A model generated the notes under the pieces. The model was given only the letters and a program-made list of their open reading frames with translations. It made no database searches and was not told the DNA's origin. A stretch of 64,000 nucleotides of DNA from Sorex araneus (lineage: Eukaryota; Chordata; Mammalia; Eulipotyphla; Soricidae): assembly GCF_027595985.1 (NCBI RefSeq), contig NC_073307.1, positions 15,077,627 through 15,141,626 of the forward strand, read 5' to 3'. This document shows, piece by piece, positions 33,122-63,642 of this stretch. Positions within the stretch are counted from its first letter, which is position 1. Each line of letters begins with the position of its first letter. The translations under genes and the position numbers were made by a program.

Positions 33122-33212
33122 GCCAGAGATAGGGCTCCGTGGTAGAATGTAAGTCCCACAACATGCTCGAGGCCCTGGATTTGATCACTGGCACTGAAAA
33201 ATAAATAAATGA
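33122..33212 (+). mobile_element. ID-like short tRNA element, diverged
   Basis: AGAGATAGGGCTCCGTGGTA, GAGGCCCTGGATTTGATCAC, A-rich tail. Confidence 0.5.
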
Positions 33213-33373
33213 GCTATTTATACACCTATGCACACGTAGGAAATTATAAATTATGGAGAAGACCCAAGTTTTATCACCCATCTTCTCAGTGATGAATCTC
33301 ACATAATCCTAGTTGCAATAAATGACTGCATCATTAGTCTACATAATTATATATACAAGCATATATGTATATA

Positions 33374-33636
33374 TCACTCGTCATCCCGTTGATCTTCGAT
33401 TTGCTCCGGCAGGTGCCAGTAACGTCTCCATTTGTCCCTGTCATGTGCTAGTGTAGCCCAATGATATCTGCTCGTTCCAGGAACAGTAAGAGCCTCAAAC
33501 CGTTCATTCAGGGTTTTGACAAAGAAATCTGACCATCTTGTTGGTGGGCGGCCACGCAATCTTTTGATGTCCCATGGAATCCAGTTGGTAACAGCTCTAG
33601 CCACCGGTTGTCTCTGAATTGCATTACGTGTCCGGT
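33374..33636 (-). pseudogene. RTE-clade LINE ORF, C-terminal fragment with stop
   Basis: Minus-strand reading gives the C-terminus of an RTE-type endonuclease/reverse-transcriptase ORF. VTNWIPWDIKRLRGRPPTRW, SDFFVKTLNERFEAL and HWATLAHDRDKWRRYW are followed by EQIEDQRDDE and TGA at 33374-33376. Further upstream in another frame is RWTGHVMQFRDNRW, so a one-base indel after DNRW breaks the frame. The element continues past a 619-bp insertion to about 34297. There is almost no 3' UTR, as is usual for RTE elements. I infer the family from recalled RTE proteins; it is a dead copy. Confidence 0.8.
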
Positions 33637-33649
33637 CCATCTGATTTTT

Positions 33650-34268
33650 TTTTTTAAATAAAAATTTTATTTTATTAAATCACCGTGTGGAAGATTACAA
33701 TGCTTTCAGGCTTAGGTCTCAGTTATACAATGCTGAAACAACCATCCCTTCACCAGTGCCCATATACCACCACCAAAAAAAACCCACACAGTACACCTCC
33801 CATCCCGCCCCCCGACCCCCTACCTTGTAACTGATAAGTTTCATTTTACATTCTGTTTACTTTGGTTACATTCAATATTTCAACACAAACCTCACTATTG
33901 TTGTTAGGAGTACCCCACTAGATTCAGACCTACTGTGAAGACAAATAATGAATTTCTGTACTTTAACACAAAGTCCAGGGAGATTTCTTCCAGATATTGG
34001 ATCATTGCAGGCTTGAAAACCCAATCTGTGGTCGTCTTAATATGGCGGACACCGCGCCCTTCATCCCCGGAGAGAAAGAGGCGAGAGAGAGAAATACCTT
34101 TCCCCTCCTGGGCGGGCACGGGGCCGAGGCTTAGTTCTCAGGCTGGAGACATTCTGCGAGGAGTTGTTGCCCATGCCGAAAGAGGTTTTGCTGGGTCTGG
34201 GTTCACGCTTGTGCAGCTGTGGAGAGGCCGCACACGTGTGCAGCCCCCGGGATCACATCTCGGCGGTC
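33650..34268 (-). mobile_element. Non-autonomous retroelement with L1 3' tail, 619 bp
   Basis: Flanked by a 13-bp target-site duplication, CCATCTGATTTTT at 33637-33649 and 34269-34281, inside the RTE fragment. Its 3' end (left) has an A tail and the L1-type terminus (GTGATTTAATAAAATAAAA). The middle shares ATTGAATGTAACCAAAGTAA-like sequence with the element at 14797. The 5' third is GC-rich. Confidence 0.8.
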
Positions 34269-34281
34269 CCATCTGATTTTT

Positions 34282-34450
34282 GATGCCTTGACAAACGAGA
34301 GCCCGGCAAGCTACCGAGAGTACCCCGCCCGCACGGCAGAGCCTGGCAAGCTACCTGTGGCATATTCAATATGCCAAGAACAGTAACAACAATGGGTCTC
34401 ATTCACCTGACACCGGAAGAGCCCTCAATACGGCAGCATTATGTATATAT
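34282..34450. repeat. Continuation of RTE fragment, then SINE-2 body on the plus strand
   Basis: 34282-34297 completes the minus-strand RTE reading (SFVKASKIRW across the insertion site). From about 34293 the sequence is the plus-strand body of the RTE-tailed SINE (AGCCCGGCAAGCTACC, ATATGCCAAGAACAGTAAC). The two parts therefore meet head to head at an inverted junction. Confidence 0.6.
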
Positions 34451-34609
34451 ATACTTGATTAATCTTACATAACTTGTCTTCTGCCTTTTTGTCTCTCAAG
34501 AGTTTCATTTCCCCCCAAGTTCACTGGATATGTGTGTGTGTATATATATGTTTTGAAGATTCTTAAGTTTCTTTTCATTTTCTCTTTTTTGTAAGCATAG
34601 AAGAGGTCT

Positions 34610-34697
34610 TCAGGGCTGGAGTGATGCTGGAGATTGAATCCAGATTGCCTGAGTGCAGGGTAACCGCCCTACCCACTGTGCTTTCTCCAGTCCCCTG
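34610..34697 (-). mobile_element. SOR-like SINE, collapsed remnant
   Basis: A plus-sense head stub GGGCTGGAGTGATG is followed by a minus-sense head (GAGATTGAATCCAG to CTCCAGTCCCC), i.e. a collapsed inverted pair. Confidence 0.5.
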
Positions 34698-35027
34698 AAA
34701 ACTGTTTTGTTGCTTCCTTTCTAATTCATGTATCTAACTTGAATGGCTAAATCCCCCAATACAATTGCAACCTCTTCTGTTCCTGCTACCCCCAACAAAA
34801 TTCTAGGTGGTAACGAACTTGTTTTTGAATCTACTTCGAAAATTTCTTTTACTTCAACATTAAGATACTGACGCTGGAGCAGTATCATGAATTATTCATC
34901 AATTTTTAATTTTAATTTTTTTCATTCATTGATTTTTACTAAGTATATTTAACGCAGTAAGGGCTTAACTCTAACAATGCTTTTTCTGAAGAAATGGAGA
35001 TATGGTCTTTCTCCTTACATTTTAATC

Positions 35028-35165
35028 TTTTTTAAATTTGGGGGCCACACCTGGCTGTGCCCAGGGACCACTCCTGGTGGTGCTTGGGGGCCCGTATGCA
35101 ATGGATTTGAACTGGAGTTGGCAGCACGCAAGGCAAGGCCTTACCTCCTCTATCTCTCTGGCTCT
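35028..35165 (-). mobile_element. SOR-like SINE, old
   Basis: GGGGGCCACACCTGGCTGTG to TATCTCTCTGGCTC; first of three minus-strand SINEs in a row. Confidence 0.7.
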
Positions 35166-35177
35166 TCTCATTTACAC

Positions 35178-35308
35178 TGTTTGGGGGCCACACCTGGATG
35201 TGTGTAGGGGTTCCTCCTAGTATGCTTAGGGGACCATAGGGGATGCCAGAAATCAAATCTGGGTAGATAACATGCAAAGCAAGCGCCTCACCCACTGTGC
35301 TCTCTCAT
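35178..35308 (-). mobile_element. SOR-like SINE, old
   Basis: TTTGGGGGCCACACCTGGAT to CACCCACTGTGCTCTCTC; split from its head end by the next insertion. Confidence 0.7.
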
Positions 35309-35310
35309 TA

Positions 35311-35486
35311 ACTTTTTTTTTGCTTTTTGGGTCACACCCAGCGATGCACAGGGGTTACTCCTGGCTCTGCACTCAGGAATTACTCCTGGCGGTGCTCAGG
35401 GGACCCTATGGGATGCTGGGAATTGAACCCAGGTCAGCCGCATGCAAGGCAAACGCCCTACCCGCTGTGCTATCTCTCCAGCCCCT
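35311..35486 (-). mobile_element. SOR-like SINE, young, with TSD
   Basis: CTCTCATTAACTTTT on both sides. Confidence 0.95.
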
Positions 35487-35854
35487 CTCATTAACTTTTA
35501 ACATGCTCTATCTTAATGGATCATTTAGTATCAAACTATTCTTACGTTCTTACAGAAACACAAGACATCCAATTGGTCATTATTTATTGCTAGAGAAATA
35601 CCATAAATCCATTTGGTCATTATTTATTGCTTTCTGAAAGCGCCGATTGAACGATTTCCTAATGTAATGTTACGCTTGCATTTAATTTTCTCAAGCTGAA
35701 AGCGTCATTTCCTCTTTGGCGCGGTCTGTGTCAGGTTAGAAACAACGATGTTCACATCACACAACGGTCCCGGAGGCCGTGGGGCGGCACACCGAGGCTC
35801 AAGGTTCTCCTCCAACCTTGGGAACTGCTTACGCATTGGAGTAAGTTCATTCAT

Positions 35855-35985
35855 TCTGGGGCCCTGCCCTGCAGTGCTCAGGAGCTACTTCTGACTCTGC
35901 CAGGGGTGCTTGGGGGACCACGTGGAGAAAGGGACTGAGCAAAGCACCTGCGGAGGCCCCTGAGCTATGTACCTGGCCCAGGTCG
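35855..35985 (-). mobile_element. SOR-like SINE, old
   Basis: GGGGCCCTGCCCTGCAGTGC to GAGCTATGTACCTGGCCC. Confidence 0.6.
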
Positions 35986-36416
35986 GGCTGACTTCAGAGG
36001 TTTTCTGGAAATCCCCTGGGAACAATCTGGCTGCCACGCTCGGCAACGGCTTGCTCATTTTGGGGTGACTGACGTGTGTTAATTTCCTTATCTACTCGGG
36101 TAATTTGGCAGTTTGTGTTTTTCAAAGGAGTGTCAGCTTTCTGATTTAATTAAGGCGTATTCTAATTCTGGAAAATTTTCTGTTCCACAGAACATGGCAT
36201 TTAAATGTGTGCATTTCTGCTTCTTTCCTTTTTCCCTAGAAATGTGTGGCTTGGTTTGTCCCTTATTCCTCACCCCTACACCTGCTTTCTGCTATTCCTC
36301 GTTCTTCCTGTTTACTTGTTCCTGGATGAACTAAAGATCTGGTTAAGTTTTGGCAGTTCCTCTTTTTATCAATTCATTTCTGAATACTGTAGATTTTGTC
36401 TTGACTTCTAAAATTT

Positions 36417-36590
36417 TCGGGGCCAGAGTATGCTGTGTGCTTTGCCTTGCATGTGGCAGACCTCGCTTTGGTCCCCAGTACTTCATATTGTCCCCAGGCT
36501 CCCAGGAGTGACCCCTGAGTGCACAGCCAAGAGCAAGCCAGCACAGCCAACGGCAGCCCCCAAATAAAAAGCAACAACAAAAATAGCTAT
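36417..36590 (+). mobile_element. SOR-like SINE, old
   Basis: TCGGGGCCAGAGTATGCTGT head; CCCCCAAATAAAAAGCAAC end. Confidence 0.65.
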
Positions 36591-36807
36591 CTTAATATTA
36601 TGCTCTCATCAGTCTTCTGTCTTTCTCAAGTGCTTTTCTTGTGTCTGGCCACTGGGCCACCTGCAAGGCAAGTGCCTTCCCCTACCGCTCCTCTCTGGCC
36701 GTCTCCCTAGTTGAAGTCTCAGGTCAGGGCCCACCCAGCTGGAGCAGAGCCATCAGCCCTGCCCTGCACACAGGACCCCGGAGCCCCCCACCCACCTTTG
36801 ATTTTTT

Positions 36808-36980
36808 TTTTTTTTGGCTTTCTGGGTCATGCCCGGAAAGGCTCAGGGCTTCCTCTCGGCTCTGCACTCAGGAATTACTCTGGGTGGTGCTTGGGGGACA
36901 ATATGGGATGCTGAGGACCGAGCCCGGGCCGGCCGCGTGAGAGGAAAACGCCCTCCCCGCTGTGCTGTCACTCCGGCCCC
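36808..36980 (-). mobile_element. SOR-like SINE
   Basis: GGTCATGCCCGGAAAGGCTC to GTCACTCCGGCCCC. Confidence 0.85.
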
Positions 36981-37904
36981 AGCCCAGAGACCACTGCTCG
37001 CTCCGCTCCCAGGCAGCCTACGGGCCCGCCCAGGGCCATCCGAGGGCTGCCTCCCGGCCTTCCTCCCTCGGTCTGAAGCCCCTCCGGCACTGGCTTGTCC
37101 TCACTCACTTGTATCCTGAGGTTCCATCTTGGGGACACCCTGTCATCTCAAAAGCGAGATGGCTGCCGTCAACTTCCCCCGGCCTCAGCTCGGCGACGTC
37201 TCTGCCTGGCACGGGGAAGAAGCCTTAGTAACACTCCCTTCAGCGCGGCTGTCACAGAATCAGAGTTATTAGTCTGCTCCCCGTGTTTCAGCACACCCGG
37301 CAAGGGCTCCGGGCGCGTGACCTCTCTCGGTGCCCCCGGCCAGGTGAGGAGGGGTGGGCTGAGCAGGAAGCCTTCCTCCGACAGGAAGCCCTCGAATACA
37401 ACCAGACCGAGTCTCCAACCGTGTTCCACTATCTGCAAAACTTTTATTTGGCCGTGAACGTTGACACAGAACTAGGTAAAGCTCTTATGCATACACACAT
37501 ATTATAATGAGGTCAAGTCTGAGAACGCTGCCGGGGACCAACAGTTCCGTTGTGCTCTACAGGCCGCCCGGCCTTGTTTGTGCGGACGCTCAAGACAAAG
37601 CCCCTCCTCTAAACCACGGCACGGCGGGCAAGAGGGCAGGAGCCGAGCAAGCTGAGTCCCGGGGCCCCGGGCCCCACCGGTCCCCTTTCTCATGCCGGCA
37701 CCACTGCTATGGAACGGAGTGTAGGTAGCAAACAGGGCGCACTGACACCTTTCTTGCAGGTGCCTATTTGGTGCAAGTTGGGAAGCGTTTCTCTGCTACG
37801 CACACAGGCCTGACGTTCTGTCAACGCGCAGCTGCGGGACGTGAACCCCCACAGGCGTGTAGCTTCACGGGAGGGCCCCTCAGCGAGAGGCGCACCGTCA
37901 CCAA

Positions 37905-38075
37905 CCATGACAGGCTGCTGAATTATACACGGGGTTATGAAAGATTCAGAGTCTGGGGCAGGGGGAGGGTAACGGAGACACTGGTGAAGGGAGGGTGCTG
38001 GGACATGGTATGACCGAAACCCAACCACGAACACTTTGTATCTCACGGTGATTCAATTAAAAAATAAGTTAACAA
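37905..38075 (+). mobile_element. L1 3'-terminal fragment
   Basis: Contains CACTGGTGAAGGGAGGGTG, ATGACCGAAACCCAACCACG and CACGGTGATTCAATTAAAAA, the conserved last 150 bp shared with the other L1 tails. Confidence 0.75.
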
Positions 38076-38396
38076 CCAAAAAAAATTTTTAAGTTTTATG
38101 AAACCTTTACCTCAGGATTCTTTCATTTATGAAAAACTGCTATTACTTTACTGCCTTACAATCATGAACGACAACGCAGGAAAAACAATCTGAGCTTTTT
38201 ATACAGTTCTAAAGTTATTTCATAAGACTATTTTAACCTTCATTATCAAAGAGAGGACTTATTCTTAGATATGGACATCTTAATTTGCCAGGACTTAAAG
38301 AGAAACAACTATAATAACGAAGCAAAAGATCATATTCCTTAAACTTACTTCTTACCAACATCAGAAAATCAATACTATTTCTAATTTTATTTTTAT

Positions 38397-38581
38397 TTAT
38401 TTATTTATTTATTTTTGCTTTTTTTGGGTCACACCCGGCGATGCACAGGGGTTACTCCTGGTTCTACATTCAGGAATTACTCCTGGCGGTGCTCAGGGGA
38501 CCATATGAGATGCTGGGATTCGAACCCGGGTCGGCCGTGTGCAAGGCAAACGCCCTACCCTCTGTGCTATCGCTCCAGCCC
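38397..38581 (-). mobile_element. SOR-like SINE, young, with TSD
   Basis: TACTATTTCTAATTTT flanks; (TTTA)n tail. Confidence 0.95.
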
Positions 38582-39031
38582 CTACTATTTCTAATTTTTA
38601 AAAGTTAGTATTAAGCCCTAACTTCAACCCCAAGCACCAAAAGATGGTCAACTTTGGTAAATTCGGGTATAAAATAAAGCATACCAATAATGATTAATTT
38701 TTTCAGGTCTATTAAGATTTCCCTTGGGAAGGACAGAATTTCAGAGTCGTTTTAGTTGAATTTAGAAAAAATTAATATTACAATACCCAAAAGTGATACT
38801 CTATTTTTATACTGAAACTGCAGAAAGAATAATTCAACATTCATTATCAAGACTTCAACTTCGGTCCAGCTCCTCCACGTCAGCGTTGGACACTTATCTC
38901 GGGATGTCACAGAATGACAGAACTGATGATTTGTCAAGAAACTGATTACCAAAACGCAGACAGGCTCTCACACTGCACGGATTGCAGTTAATGAGTTAGT
39001 TCACAGAGTAAAAACACAAAATGAAAAATCT

Positions 39032-39203
39032 ATTTTTATTTTTTTTGCTCTTTGGGTCACACCTAGCGATGCTCAGGGGTTACTCCTGGCTCTGCACTCA
39101 GGAATTACCCTGGCGGTGCTCAGGGGACCATATGGGATGCTGGGAATGGAACCCGGGTTGGCGGCGTGCAAGGCAAACGCCCTCCCCGCTGTGCTATTGC
39201 TCA
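39032..39203 (-). mobile_element. SOR-like SINE, young
   Basis: Head cut at GCTATTGCTCAGTGTC; an older diverged SINE remnant continues to about 39420. Confidence 0.88.
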
Positions 39204-39445
39204 GTGTCTTTTTGGCATCCTAAGCAGTGTTCAAAGTGCTCAGGGGTCGCTCCCAGTAATACAAAGCTTGCTGTGTGGGTGGACGGGTCAGTCGTTCCCG
39301 TCCTCCGGCAATGTGCCAGATGCTGGAGGCCAGGACTACACACAGCAATGCCGAGTGTGTGGTGCTGGGGATCACACTCAGGGCTTCCACATGCCACTGA
39401 ACCACTCCCTAACCTGAAAGCCCAGTTCTCAGCATCTAGGCCAGT

Positions 39446-39655
39446 CGCCCCCACTGTACCACTGTCATCCCATTGATCATCCATTTCCTCAAGCAGGCTT
39501 AATAGTAACATCTCCATTCGTCCTAGCCCTGAGATTTTAGCAGCCTCTCTTTACTCGTTCTTCCCAGCAGCGCGGCACTGGAGGCTCTTTCAAGGTCAGG
39601 GGAATGAGACCCATCATTGTTACTGTATTTGGCATATCGAATACACCAGCATTTA
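39446..39655 (-). mobile_element. RTE-tailed SINE, long-body variant
   Basis: Contains the extra module between body and RTE end (AGAGAGGCTGCTAAAATCTC on the minus strand) also seen at 51037. The end is GATCAATGGGATGACAGTGG. Confidence 0.7.
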
Positions 39656-39659
39656 CCTA

Positions 39660-40787
39660 AAAATAAAAACATATCAAGGACCATGTATGGAACTGCACCA
39701 TTAAATTTACTTGAGTGGTTCAGATTTCTTAAAGTTTGTTATTTAATTTAAAAAAATAGAAAAGTATCTGTTTAAAATGACAGCAGCTAAGACACTGGAA
39801 CAAAATGAAAAAGTCAAATAGCAAAAAAAAAAAAAAAAAAAAAAAAACACCAAAAAAACCCCAAAAACCCCAAAACACCCAAAACCTCTCAGCTACATAT
39901 AATTTACAACATCATGTATTGCAGAGAAATAAACAAAAACTCAAATGCCTTTCCGTCTAGACAAGACTTCTCTCCCCAAAAAGGGTAAAAAGGAACTGAT
40001 AACTCGGGATCAAAATCAAACAGTGCTCTGATTTATCCCAGCAATGTCTAATTGAATGATCCACAGAGCACAGTTTTCCCATTCTTCACAATCCCACATA
40101 CAGTTAAATTACTTGTCCCTCAGTCATATAATAATCTTCTCAAAACAATCTCTCTTTAGAAAAATTATTGTATTAGTTATCTATTCATTCTTTCTATGAA
40201 GTTAATTTCATTTATATAGGTCATACAAGTTTAATTGACACACTTTACTTAAAAGTAAGAGAAAATAAGTCATTCTTCCTTAAAAAATTATGGGATCACC
40301 TGTTTCCAAAGAACAATCCCAGATACTTAATTCATTAAAGCAATTTTCTACCACCAGCAGACAAATGTTTTCAATGATCACTAAGTGTTCACCCAAAGAT
40401 TATCGCTGCTATTATGAACTGTAAACTTCTTTTGAAGAATTGAGTCCATTTTATAATATACAATTTGTACTGAAGTTGCTTTTTTTTTCTTTTTTAAAAA
40501 AGGTAACTTACATACATACAGTTAATTTGCTCCAAAGAACTTCTTAGAAATATAGTATAAACTTCTAAGAACCACGACAGAGCGCACGCGGTTCTGATTT
40601 CAGCAAAGACATTCTGGAAACCCAGTACAAAGGCGACTGGCTCAGGACCATATCCCAAAGTGACATGAGCACAAATTTGGACTGTAAGACTACCTCTTAA
40701 AAAAAAAGAGCACACTCGGTTATAAATGGCTTTTGACCTGGAGCTACAATTATGCTGCCGCTCTCCCACTCTCCCAGCGGAGGTCAG
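39660..40787 (-). other. PGGT1B: Probable PGGT1B 3' UTR
   Basis: AT-rich, SINE-free DNA directly after the PGGT1B stop, which stands out from the repeat-dense surroundings as a retained 3' UTR would. No decisive polyadenylation site is visible. A minus-strand ATTAAA lies at 39742-39747, and an A-rich run at 39822-39880 on the plus strand is a T-run in the transcript. The end could lie further left. Confidence 0.5.
39822..39880. repeat. A-rich run with CCCCAAAA units
   Basis: About 27 A then several CCAAAA-type units, without an attached recognisable retroelement. It lies in the presumed PGGT1B 3' UTR. Confidence 0.7.
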
Positions 40788-59561
<18,774 letters not shown>

Positions 59562-59748
59562 TTATTCAAAGTGCACCCTTCCCTGGGCACAGACTCTAGA
59601 CCAGTTCCCTCACACAGACGGTCAGGAAAAGCACATACACTTTGGTATCAAAGCGCTGCCACACTCCCCTTTCCTGCTAATTTGAGTGCTCACTACCTGC
59701 CAGAATTGCTAGGTACTTTGTGGGACTGTCCTTATTTAATTCCCACCC

Positions 59749-59893
59749 AGGGGCCAGAGAGATAGGACAGTGGGTAGCGCTCTTGCCATACATGTGGCCG
59801 ACCCGGGTTGACTCCCAGGCACCACATATGGTCCCCGAGCCCTGCCAGGAGTGAGCCCTGAGCACCACCAAGTGTTGAAAACAAAAACAAAGA
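59749..59893 (+). mobile_element. SOR-like SINE, old subfamily
   Basis: GGGGCCAGAGAGATAGGACA to CACCACCAAGTGTTGAAAAC. Confidence 0.8.
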
Positions 59894-60722
59894 AATTCCA
59901 AACCAGAGACAAAAATCATTATTTCCTACCACATAGTAAACTTTATTTCTCAGCCGACCACTTTTCCTATGTGACTATTTTTCATGTCACCAACATATTC
60001 AAGGCCCCATTTTATAGAACAGAGAGTTGAGGGTCAGCGGTTATAGTGACATCTTCAATGTAAATCAACAGAAAAGGACCACAACCCTAACTTCCTACTG
60101 TCCCTTTACTCCAAATCATGGCTTGTTTAGGTGAGAAGCATGAAATCACACACACTTACCATTCTAGTATTAGACAAAACTTTGTCCTGAGTTCAAGAAC
60201 TCACATTGCTTTAAAGTACGTAGCAGTTAGACCTTAAAGACTAAAGCATATTTCGTCACAAATACACTTCCTAAAGTTTACTACTTGTCAAGATTCTAAC
60301 AAACACAGTAAGAACTTAAGAAAACAGTTGCATCTGTGCAAAGGGGGCCTTTGTGTGGAGCTGCTGGGGGTGCAGGCCGCTCCCGCCACGGAGATGGTAC
60401 CAAGACGCCCCTGCTTTTATCTGCGTACCCAGAGAAGTGGCACCGCTATTTCCAAGGTGTCTAAGCTCCCCTGCTCTCTTGCAACGCACCTCTCCGGGTG
60501 CCCGTGCATGTCAGTGCACAACACACCGCATCCTCGCACGGACTCACTCCGGTTTCTGCTGTTTCTCCCTTTTCCCCCTTCTACCCAGTTTCACTTTCTG
60601 AGGTGACTGGCTTCTTCTGGTACGCCTCTCTTCCAAAGGAGCATACTCCAACCATCTGAAATATTAATTAGGCAGCCCTGCACGGGGAAGGGGTAGGGGA
60701 AAAGAGAGCGAGACAGAGAAAG

Positions 60723-60744
60723 AGACAGACAGACAGACAGACAG
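60723..60744. repeat. (AGAC)n tract
   Basis: Five tetramers. Confidence 0.85.
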
Positions 60745-61189
60745 AAAATTCACTAGGAATCTGCAGCAGGATGCTGGATAGGGCTGCTGGTGGTGAACCG
60801 TCACTGGAGGTTACTAGATGGCGCCACCTAGTGTCCATTTCGGCAACAGCAAAACAAAGCCAGACGCGGCCGAACAATAGAATCAAAAGTATTGTTGGGG
60901 GGAAAAAACTGACATCTCTTGGTCTGGAAAAATAGCAAATAAAAATAATAAGCACTCCGTGACTGCTACTGAGTCACCATTCAGAACCACTGCTTTGGTG
61001 ACTGTATCCACCAGCACCCTAGTCCCATGAAGTCCAACTACTGTGTTCTGTAACATGTGCAAGGATGTACTACGCGCTGCATGTTGACATGTATGGATGG
61101 AGGGGCGTGTTATTAGAGAACATAGTGGGTGTTTGTATCAATGCATTAAATTGTCAACCTCAAAAGGGAAAACCCCTACTAGTATGCCT

Positions 61190-61320
61190 ACACACGGAAG
61201 GCAATTAGGAACCCCATATGGTCCCCGGAACCCCGGTAGGAGTGATCCCTGAGCACAGAGACAGGAGTCAGCCTGAGCATGGCAGGGTATGGGCCAAAAC
61301 AAACCAAACAAAATATTAGT
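61190..61320 (+). mobile_element. SOR-like SINE, 5'-truncated
   Basis: ACCCCATATGGTCCCCGGAA to GGGTATGGGCCAAAACAAAC. Confidence 0.7.
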
Positions 61321-61392
61321 TTTATGCAATCAGCAAAACAGAAGCAAGTCAGTACCGTCGTCTTCGAGAGGTAAAAATGGATATTTCTGGCA

Positions 61393-61395
<3 letters not shown>

Positions 61396-61423
<28 letters not shown>

Positions 61424-61580
61424 GGGTCACACCTGGCAATGCACAGGGGTTACTCCTGGCTCTGCACTCAGTAATTACTCCTGGCGGTGCTCAGAGGACC
61501 ATATGAGATGCTGGGGATCGAACCCGGGTCGGCCGCGTGCAAGGCAAATGCCCTACCTGCTGTGCTATCCCTCCAGCCCC
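61396..61580 (-). mobile_element. SOR-like SINE, young, with TSD
   Basis: GTAAAAATGGATATTTCTG and its one-base variant flank it; poly-T of about 20. Confidence 0.95.
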
Positions 61581-62684
61581 CGTAAAAATGGGTATTTCTG
61601 ACTAGAGAAACCCTGAGATTTCCTAGGAAGAGGAGGCAACATCTACAACTAATTGTTTTAGGCTATTAGGACCCAGAAATGATCTACATTTCCCAATTAA
61701 TCCTGGAACCATACCTGGCGCAATTCAAGAAAAGGCAGGTGGGAGACTTTCACAGACACAGATGCTGCAAAAGTGTGTTCCCTCCCCACCCCCAAAAATT
61801 CTCTATCTTATAGAAAAACATACATGACAAACCTATCATTGCAATAAATCAGCCCTTGCTCTGTGCGAGACGCAGGAATTCGGGTTGTGTCCCTGGTCAG
61901 AAAGGAGCGCGCACAGTCCCGGGCCCAAAGCCCGCGTTCCCGAAACACTCCCTCGGGGGAGGATGAGGGGCTCCGGCGCCAAAGGCCGCCCACACACTGG
62001 GCAGGGGGCTTCCAGCCAGAAGCTAGAGGGGCCGGCCTTCATCTTGACCACAGATTCACACAGTGCCCTTGGGACGGGACCGTCACTCTGGCAGTCGGGC
62101 AGCCCTGGGGCTGGGAGTCAGAGGCCGGCACCCTGGCGTCCCCCACAGCTCCTCCTCACTCTGCCTCTAGTGCCCCTCTTTTGGGAAGGCGCATTGGGGT
62201 TATCAGAATAACCTGATGTGTCTGACAGTGCTCTGAAAATCCTGAGTTGGTAAACCATGGACTCTATTGTCTCTGCCACTAGCAACGAGCAATGTGCATG
62301 TGTGGCCTCATGACTTTTTGGGTTTTAATCGTTTACTGAAAAATGCTGTTTTCTGTTTTGCGCCTCCTTCGGCAGGGCTAGGGACCGTCATGCAGCGGGT
62401 GCCAGCCCTTTGGGACATCTCCGTGAACCTGGTATCTTAAGGAGAGGTTAAATCTTAAGTTTTTTTCCCTCCCTTCGTCTGCATTCCTAAATACACAAAC
62501 ATATTGAGTACATTCAAACAATGCAGAAATGGAACAAAAGTATCTGCCCCTGCGATCCCTCTGTTCCTATTTGCTTGTCCTTTTGCAGAGTTTCCGTGTA
62601 TTCTCTCCACAATTTCCTTCCCAATGCTCAGTAACATTCGGATTATTCGCACACTTAAATGCGAATAATGGGCTTCCTTTGTTT

Positions 62685-62800
62685 TGGGGCCCACCCGATG
62701 GTGCTCCAAGGGTACTCTCAGCTTGTTGCTCAGGGACGGTACAAAGCGTGGGGGGGCTCACTGCCCTCTCGGCGAGACCCCCGTAGTCTTGACTCTTTAC
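62685..62800 (-). mobile_element. SOR-like SINE remnant
   Basis: GGGCCCACCCGATGGTGCTC and CTCAGCTTGTTGCTCAGGGA only. Confidence 0.45.
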
Positions 62801-63070
62801 CTGTGTACCGTGAACAGCTTCATATTCATACCTACAGGAAACCACCGCAACCTCTCTGACTGCAGAGTATTCTGTATCAGCCTCGGTCTAACTGTCTGCC
62901 TTTCCTTCCTACCTTATTTCCTTTTGTAACAAAGCTTTAATTGACTTTCCCCCCAGAGTTCCTCTGGAATGGCAGTCTAAGCCGAGCCGTGGGCCACAGC
63001 GTCAGTCTATAAATGCTGACTCGTAAGAGAGCTCAGTGGTGATCACTGACAAAAACCATGTGACTTCAGG

Positions 63071-63228
63071 CCAGAGAGCCAGATGGGCAGAGCGCAGACC
63101 CTGCACGCAGGAGGTCGGGTTCAATTCCTGGCAGGTCACCGTGGTCCCCTAAGCCCAGGTGTGAGCGCCAAGCCCTAAACTCTGAGCTGGCAACAGCACC
63201 ACTGGGTACAGCTCCAAAATGAAACAAG
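63071..63228 (+). mobile_element. SOR-like SINE, old
   Basis: GGCCAGAGAGCCAGATGGGC head; GGTACAGCTCCAAAATGAA end. Confidence 0.7.
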
Positions 63229-63584
63229 ATTGAGTGATTTTTCTCAGGAGTTTATTTGATTGATTTTTCTCAGGTTAAAATTCCTAACATTTAAATGCTA
63301 AACGGATACTAGGCAAGTTACACTTATTAGCGTGAAGAGCAGTTTATAAAATGTGTGCATACTGAGTTCAGGAAGTTAATTCAGGAATTTGGAAATGGGT
63401 TTAATTGGTTCAAATTTATAGCTTCAAGAACTGAAATGTAATTTAAGAGCTTTAAAAAAAAAAAAAACATGAAAGAAATGCTAATGAGGAGCTGAACCGG
63501 AGCTCTGAGGCAAGGTCCTGAGTTTTCTTTCAGGCACAGGGGAAATTGCTAAAAAAGAGAAAAAGGAAGGCTCAAGAGCAGACC

Positions 63585-63642
63585 AGGGACTTCGCCCAGA
63601 GGCAGAGCACTTGCCGGGGAGGCCCTAGGTGACATCTAAGCT
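63585..63642 (+). mobile_element. ID-like short tRNA element, partial
   Basis: GCCCAGAGGCAGAGCACTTG and GAGGCCCTAGG. Confidence 0.45.

Noticed and set aside
33374..33640. 88-codon minus-strand frame as a host gene
   Set aside because: Motifs are those of an RTE LINE protein, the upstream frame is shifted and an insertion splits it.
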